From: Sphingorhabdus wooponensis | Lineage (GTDB): Bacteria > Pseudomonadota > Alphaproteobacteria > Sphingomonadales > Sphingomonadaceae | Reading direction: 5' to 3' | NCBI RefSeq assembly: GCF_003933235.1 | Contig: NZ_RWJI01000001.1 | Span: 1,556,001-1,620,000 of the forward strand | Length of the DNA: 64,000 nt | Shown: piece after piece, positions 58,638 through 64,000 of the stretch | How the letters are laid out: each line of letters starts with the position of its first letter | Position numbering within the stretch: position 1 is the stretch's first letter | Program-made: the position numbers and the translations under genes | Notes under the pieces: generated by a model | The model's input: the letters and a program-made list of their open reading frames with translations, nothing else | What the model was told of the DNA's origin: nothing | Database searches by the model: none

Positions 58638-58760
58638 GGTCTCGCCTTGAACCACATGATCTTTTTCGACCTTGTGGTCCCACATGCACCATGACCTCTC
58701 GGCCAAATATGTTGATGCATGTCTCGTTCGGGTGGAACGACTGGCTACTCCCCAGATGAC
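58638..58760 (-). promoter_or_regulatory. yybP-ykoY (Mn2+) riboswitch
   Basis: On the minus strand the leader of the TMEM165-type gene has the class landmarks in order: GGGGAGTAGCC (58753-58743), GCATCAACATAT (58718-58707) and GCGAGACC (58645-58638). These form the Mn2+-binding loops and the closing stem of the yybP-ykoY class. Mn2+ should switch the exporter on. Confidence 0.82.
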
Positions 58761-58977
58761 TGTCCTATCATTAAGCCGCTGAGGCAGAGGATGCAAGCGT
58801 GACACTAGACAGGTTATGCTTGATTGAACTCAGGTATATTTTACCTTGGCCTAATGCATTGCGTGCCGCCATATTAACCAGTTATCCCTTTTTTCCTTTT
58901 GTCGTTGGGCAACAGCCGTTAATGGGTTGCGCAACGATAAAAATCTCCCCAGGCACCATATTTACTGGAGCCAGATA
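58761..58977. other. Divergent spacer upstream of riboswitch and glcB
   Basis: About 220 bp without a gene between the Mn riboswitch and glcB. I see no further clear structure; a GGAG ribosome site lies before the glcB ATG. Confidence 0.5.
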
Positions 58978-61050
58978 ATGACCAAATATGTAACGCGTGC
59001 CGGAATTCGAATTGCCGAACAGCTTTCCGAATTTGTCGAGAATTCCGCAATTGTCGGTACAGGCATCGCTGCAGATACTCTCTGGCAGGGCCTATCTGAT
59101 ATTCTAGGGCGCTTTGTACCCCACAACCGGAAGCTACTGGCCAAACGCGACGATATACAAGCCAAGCTGGACGCATGGCATCGCGCCAATCCCGGCCCAA
59201 TTACCGACATGGCAGGCTATCAAACCTTCTTGCGCGAAATTGGGTATCTGGTTCCCGAGCCTGAGGCGTTCCGCATTGGTACGCAAAATGTTGATGCGGA
59301 AATTGCGACGATGGCGGGACCGCAACTTGTCGTGCCAAGCCTCAATGACCGCTTCGTTCTCAATGCCGCAAATGCGCGCTGGGGCAGCCTTTATGATGCG
59401 CTATATGGTACTGACGCTCTGTCGGCACCCGCAGCCCGGCCCGGTGGCTATGACACCGACCGCGGCGACGCAGTTGTTGCATATGCACGCCAATTTCTTG
59501 ATGCCAGCATTCCAGGTTGGCAGGCGGCTTTAGCGGGCGGCAACAATCCCTATTTCGTGGCGAAGACACAATCGGGTGACACCACCCGTTATTTGTTCAA
59601 GCATCATGGCCTGCACATCGAAGTCGTGGTTAATCCGCAGCATCCTGTAGGTGCCACCGACGAGCTACACATCGCCGATGTTATCCTTGAATCGGCACTG
59701 ACAACAATTATCGACTTGGAAGACTCAGTTGCTGCGGTTGATGCGGATGATAAAGTCGCAGCTTATAGCAACTGGCTTGGACTCATGCGGGGCGATCTGG
59801 TTGCAAGCTTTGACAAAGGCGGCAAGACCATCACCCGCGCACTTGAGGCAGACCGCGTGTATGACGGCCTCACTCTACCCGGCCGCAGCCTGATGTTTGT
59901 GCGCAATGTCGGGCATCTGATGACCAATCCGGCTGTATTGCTGGCCGACGGTAGTGAGGCGCCCGAGGGTATACTCGACGCTTTGTTTACGTCACTCTGC
60001 GCGCTGCATGACCTGCAAGGGCTGGGTACATATCGTAACAGCCGCGCGGGTAGCATCTACATCGTCAAACCAAAAATGCACGGCCCCGAAGAAGCCGCGT
60101 TCACCAACGACCTGTTCGATGCGGTCGAAGATGTGCTTGGCCTCGTACGCCACACGATCAAGGTTGGCGTGATGGACGAGGAGCGCCGTACCAGCGCAAA
60201 TCTTGCCGCGTGTATTCACGCCGTTCGCGACCGAATTGTTTTCATCAACACCGGTTTTCTCGATCGCACCGGCGATGAAATGCACACGGCCATGCACGCT
60301 GGCCCGATGATCCGCAAAGCCGAGATGAAAACATCATCCTGGATCCAAGCTTATGAAGCCCGCAATGTCCAAATCGGCCTTGCCTGTGGCCTCAGCGGTA
60401 AGGCGCAGATCGGCAAGGGCATGTGGGCCGCGCCCGACATGATGGCCGATATGATGGTACAGAAAATCGGCCATCCCAAGGCTGGCGCAAACACAGCTTG
60501 GGTGCCGTCACCCACAGCTGCAACCTTGCACGCAATGCATTATCACCAGTTCGACGTATTCGCCCGTCAGGCAGAACTCGCCAAGGAACCGACGCCGGGC
60601 CTTGAGCCGCTACTGACCATTCCCGTCGCCCCCGTTGGTCATAACTGGTCGGCGGAGGATGTGGCCCAAGAATTAGAAAACAACGCGCAAGGTATATTGG
60701 GCTATGTTGTGCGCTGGGTTGACCAAGGCGTTGGCTGTTCCAAAGTGCCCGACATTGATGACATTGGCCTTATGGAGGATCGCGCCACGCTGCGCATTTC
60801 GTCCCAGCATATCGCCAACTGGCTTCTCCACGGCATTGCGACCGAGGCGCAAGTAGACGCCGCGCTTACCAAGATGGCAAGCAAGGTCGACACCCAAAAT
60901 GCAGGCGATCCGCTCTACGAAAAGCTAGACGGAGCAAGCCTTGCGCTAAAGGCCGCCCGTGCCTTGATATTCGAAGGCGCCATGCAACCCAATGGCTATA
61001 CCGAGCCGCTGCTGCACAAATTTCGGCAGGAGAAGAAAGCGGGGGCCTAA
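58978..61050 (+). CDS. glcB: Malate synthase G
   Basis: A 690-residue enzyme that joins glyoxylate and acetyl-CoA to malate. Landmarks are [16 protein letters not shown], the [17 protein letters not shown] stretch and [13 protein letters not shown]. It is slightly shorter than the E. coli protein. ATG 58978 has GGAG upstream. Confidence 0.95.
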   Translation: MTKYVTRAGIRIAEQLSEFVENSAIVGTGIAADTLWQGLSDILGRFVPHNRKLLAKRDDIQAKLDAWHRANPGPITDMAGYQTFLREIGYLVPEPEAFRIGTQNVDAEIATMAGPQLVVPSLNDRFVLNAANARWGSLYDALYGTDALSAPAARPGGYDTDRGDAVVAYARQFLDASIPGWQAALAGGNNPYFVAKTQSGDTTRYLFKHHGLHIEVVVNPQHPVGATDELHIADVILESALTTIIDLEDSVAAVDADDKVAAYSNWLGLMRGDLVASFDKGGKTITRALEADRVYDGLTLPGRSLMFVRNVGHLMTNPAVLLADGSEAPEGILDALFTSLCALHDLQGLGTYRNSRAGSIYIVKPKMHGPEEAAFTNDLFDAVEDVLGLVRHTIKVGVMDEERRTSANLAACIHAVRDRIVFINTGFLDRTGDEMHTAMHAGPMIRKAEMKTSSWIQAYEARNVQIGLACGLSGKAQIGKGMWAAPDMMADMMVQKIGHPKAGANTAWVPSPTAATLHAMHYHQFDVFARQAELAKEPTPGLEPLLTIPVAPVGHNWSAEDVAQELENNAQGILGYVVRWVDQGVGCSKVPDIDDIGLMEDRATLRISSQHIANWLLHGIATEAQVDAALTKMASKVDTQNAGDPLYEKLDGASLALKAARALIFEGAMQPNGYTEPLLHKFRQEKKAGA

Positions 61051-61055
61051 CGCCG

Positions 61056-62081
<1,026 letters not shown>

Positions 62082-62163
62082 TTATCCCCATTAAATTAGG
62101 GCTTCACATGTCCGCAGGTGCAACCTATCAGACCGTCAACATTCAGAATATAGGGAGCAGCTC

Positions 62164-62481
62164 ATGGCCAAAGTCACGGTAATTTCACGTAACGGCGAAG
62201 GTCGCGAAGTCGAAGCCGAAAACGGCCTGTCGCTTATGGAAGTCATCCGCGACAATGGTTTTGACGAATTGCTCGCTTTGTGCGGTGGCTGCTGCTCCTG
62301 CGCGACGTGCCATGTGCATATCGACCCTGCTTTTTCCGATCGACTGCCGAAAATGAGCGCCGACGAAGACGACTTGCTCGACAGCACCGATCACCGCAAC
62401 GAAACCTCACGCTTGTCGTGCCAGATCCCCGTCAGCGATGCGCTTGATGGCTTGACAGTCACGATTGCGCCCGAGGATTAA
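62164..62481 (+). CDS. [2Fe-2S] ferredoxin (adrenodoxin type)
   Basis: A 105-residue ferredoxin. The cluster ligands fit C40-x5-C46-x2-C49 and C86, the ISC/adrenodoxin spacing. Two extra cysteines (C43, C44) lie inside the loop. Such ferredoxins serve P450s or iron-sulfur assembly. Confidence 0.92.
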   Translation: MAKVTVISRNGEGREVEAENGLSLMEVIRDNGFDELLALCGGCCSCATCHVHIDPAFSDRLPKMSADEDDLLDSTDHRNETSRLSCQIPVSDALDGLTVTIAPED

Positions 62482-62500
62482 TAACAAGCTGACGCAAACA

Positions 62501-62520
62501 CCCTCCCGCTTACGGGAGGG
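62501..62520. terminator. Hairpin between convergent genes
   Basis: Perfect 8-bp stem CCCTCCCG/CGGGAGGG with loop CTTA between the ferredoxin and NUDIX genes. No T-run; such hairpins recur between sphingomonad genes and may be a dispersed repeat. Confidence 0.55.
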
Positions 62521-62524
62521 GAAC

Positions 62525-63331
62525 TTACCCCCGCAGGGCGCTACCGAGCGGTTCCTGTATGATAGGATAGCCATGGCCATCTGGGATGCATAGCCAGCTT
62601 CCATCCGCGCGTTTATCGATATAGGTCAGCACCGTTGATACGGGATGCTCTGCGGCATGCGCAGCCGCCGCGTCAAAATCACCGAACATCGCCAGCCGTT
62701 CCAGATTGCGCCGCGTGGGGAAGATGATCTTCACTTGGCCTTCATCTGCTTTTTCCAAAACCTCAGCCGCCGTTGCCCAAAACAGCATCCGGTTCTCGGT
62801 CTGGTCCACCGTTGCAACGGGCGTGGTATCACCCGCATCCACGAGATAGAAACGCGTATCAAAAACGCGGCTGGCATTTTCAAAGGCAGGCGGGCGCCAG
62901 CGTGACCATGGCACAAGCTGTGCAAAATCCGGCGTCCAGCCAAAGCGGTTGCAGACGGCTTGCAGGCTTTCGCCATCATGCAACGCCGCCCGCGCCGCAA
63001 CGCAATTGGCAGCGTCCGAAACGCCGGACAGCCCAAGCGCCAGCCCAGCCTCCTCTATCGTCTCGCGGATCGCGGCAAGTCGCGCCGCGGCCTCATCCAA
63101 CGGCAAAGGCGACTCCAACATCTGCGCATAATCGAAATCGGCGGGGTCAACCTTTCCACCGGGAAAGACCGCCGCACCTCCGGCAAAGGCCATCGCTTTG
63201 ATACGCTCGACCATCAGCAATAACGGCGCGCCGCCATTCGGGTTCTTCCGAAAAATGACCATTGTTGCCGCTGGCGTTGCGACGGGAAGCGGTTCGCCGC
63301 TGATCGGGTGGTTACGCAGTTCAGTTTCCAT
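62525..63331 (-). CDS. NUDIX-like hydrolase
   Basis: A 268-residue protein with a NUDIX-type core (GGAAVFPGGKVDPAD near residue 50, then AIRETIEEAGLALG). It may hydrolyse CoA derivatives or nucleotides. ATG 63331 is preferred over the upstream TTG. Confidence 0.82.
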   Translation of the reverse strand: METELRNHPISGEPLPVATPAATMVIFRKNPNGGAPLLLMVERIKAMAFAGGAAVFPGGKVDPADFDYAQMLESPLPLDEAAARLAAIRETIEEAGLALGLSGVSDAANCVAARAALHDGESLQAVCNRFGWTPDFAQLVPWSRWRPPAFENASRVFDTRFYLVDAGDTTPVATVDQTENRMLFWATAAEVLEKADEGQVKIIFPTRRNLERLAMFGDFDAAAAHAAEHPVSTVLTYIDKRADGSWLCIPDGHGYPIIQEPLGSALRG

Positions 63332-63518
63332 GGACCTACTCAAGCATGCTTTCGAACGCGTTAGAAGCGGAAAATCAATCGGCAGTCATTCCTGCGCCGC
63401 CACTGCCGTTATTCCGACGTCCGCAAATGCGCATGGATGCAACATACGGCAAAAGCCTAGCTTGAAATGCGATGATTTTTAGCCCAGGTCTATATCAACA
63501 CGCGCACTTGCGCATTTA

Positions 63519-63533
63519 GAACAAATCTGGAAC
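63519..63533 (+). promoter_or_regulatory. LexA (SOS) box
   Basis: GAAC-AAATCTG-GAAC is an exact match to the alphaproteobacterial LexA direct repeat (GTTC-N7-GTTC on the other strand). It ends 10 nt before the uvrA ATG. Confidence 0.8.
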
Positions 63534-63543
63534 AAGCTATACT

Positions 63544-64000
63544 ATGTCACTCACCCACATCAAGGTGCGCGGTGCGCGCGAGCATAATCTCAAGGGCGTC
63601 GATATCGACCTGCCGCGCGACAAGCTTATCGTCATCACGGGCCTGTCCGGTTCCGGCAAGTCCAGCCTCGCTTTCGACACCATTTATGCCGAGGGGCAGC
63701 GTCGCTACGTCGAATCGCTGTCCGCTTATGCGCGCCAGTTTCTGGAGATGATGCAAAAGCCCGATGTCGAGCATATTGAGGGGCTATCCCCCGCAATCTC
63801 CATCGAGCAGAAAACGACAAGCCGCAACCCGCGCTCAACCGTCGCGACGGTGACCGAGATTTACGATTATATGCGGCTATTATGGGCGCGCGTCGGCGTG
63901 CCTTATTCGCCCACGACGGGTCTGCCGATTACCGCCCAAACCGTCAGCCAGATGGTCGACCGCGTCATGGCTTTGCCCGAAGGCACCCGCGCCTTCCTCC
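63544..64000 (+). CDS. uvrA: Excinuclease ABC subunit A, 5' part (cut by the window end)
   Basis: The first 152 codons of Uvr[21 protein letters not shown], the Walker [21 protein letters not shown], and [12 protein letters not shown]. UvrA finds bulky DNA damage for nucleotide excision repair. The LexA box just upstream indicates SOS control. The reading frame runs off the window. Confidence 0.95.
   Translation, partial: MSLTHIKVRGAREHNLKGVDIDLPRDKLIVITGLSGSGKSSLAFDTIYAEGQRRYVESLSAYARQFLEMMQKPDVEHIEGLSPAISIEQKTTSRNPRSTVATVTEIYDYMRLLWARVGVPYSPTTGLPITAQTVSQMVDRVMALPEGTRAFL

Overview
The window looks like chromosomal DNA of a Sphingomonadales alphaproteobacterium (Sphingopyxis/Sphingorhabdus-like). 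Pointers are a CtrA cell-cycle regulator, a UPF0262 protein, a SapC-family protein, three large TonB-dependent receptors, a LexA box of the alphaproteobacterial direct-repeat type (GAAC-N7-GAAC) in front of uvrA, and dense ATGA/TGATG-coupled gene pairs. I see no phage, plasmid or CRISPR locus. About 60 genes fill almost all of the sequence, most of them housekeeping.

Layout. 1-12.1 kb: a Rieske oxygenase coupled to a CrtI-like FAD oxidoreductase, a TonB receptor facing it, then two divergent units around a molybdenum hydroxylase (iorAB-like genes on +; xdhC, a mocA-like gene and a TPR-sulfotransferase on -), and a GNAT acetyltransferase. 12.2-18.0 kb: a cobalamin riboswitch followed by a coupled btuB-btuF-btuC-btuD operon ending in a PhoD-like phosphatase lipoprotein. 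18.0-27.2 kb: PH-domain pair, nitronate monooxygenase-like enzyme, aspartate kinase, ubiG, dnaB, UPF0262, a GH25-like protein lacking its catalytic acids, cdd and dcd. 27.3-29.8 kb: the accessory island of the window. 29.8-45.5 kb: enoyl reductase-like enzyme, M28 peptidase, ctrA, pirin, arfB, msrC-like gene, bpt, ilvA, a three-gene oxidoreductase/amidohydrolase operon, a TonB receptor and a DEAD-box helicase. 45.5-64 kb: FAD oxidase, SapC, N-formylglutamate amidohydrolase, tRNA-Val, thioesterase, yciB, rlmN, phosphatase, dnaN, D-aminoacylase, argG, a Mn2+ riboswitch with a TMEM165/GDT1 exporter, glcB, trxB, ferredoxin, NUDIX and the start of uvrA.

The most interesting locus is the minus-strand island at 27319-29020. 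It encodes a 307-residue reverse transcriptase with both retron signatures (NAxxH and VTG) and the YADD active site. An XRE-family regulator lies directly upstream and overlaps it by 17 nt. Before that come a possible small one-helix membrane protein and a non-coding stretch with a perfect 12-bp hairpin and a GAAA-tetraloop hairpin on the RT strand. I read this as a retron whose RNA and effector are not obvious: the small membrane protein is the effector candidate and 28827-29019 is the first candidate for the msr-msd RNA. Retron identity rests on motifs; the RNA and effector assignments are inference.

Other regulatory RNA signals are a likely hairpin leader that hides the ribosome-binding site of the DEAD-box helicase, and a possible small RNA with a strong intrinsic terminator downstream of the SapC gene.
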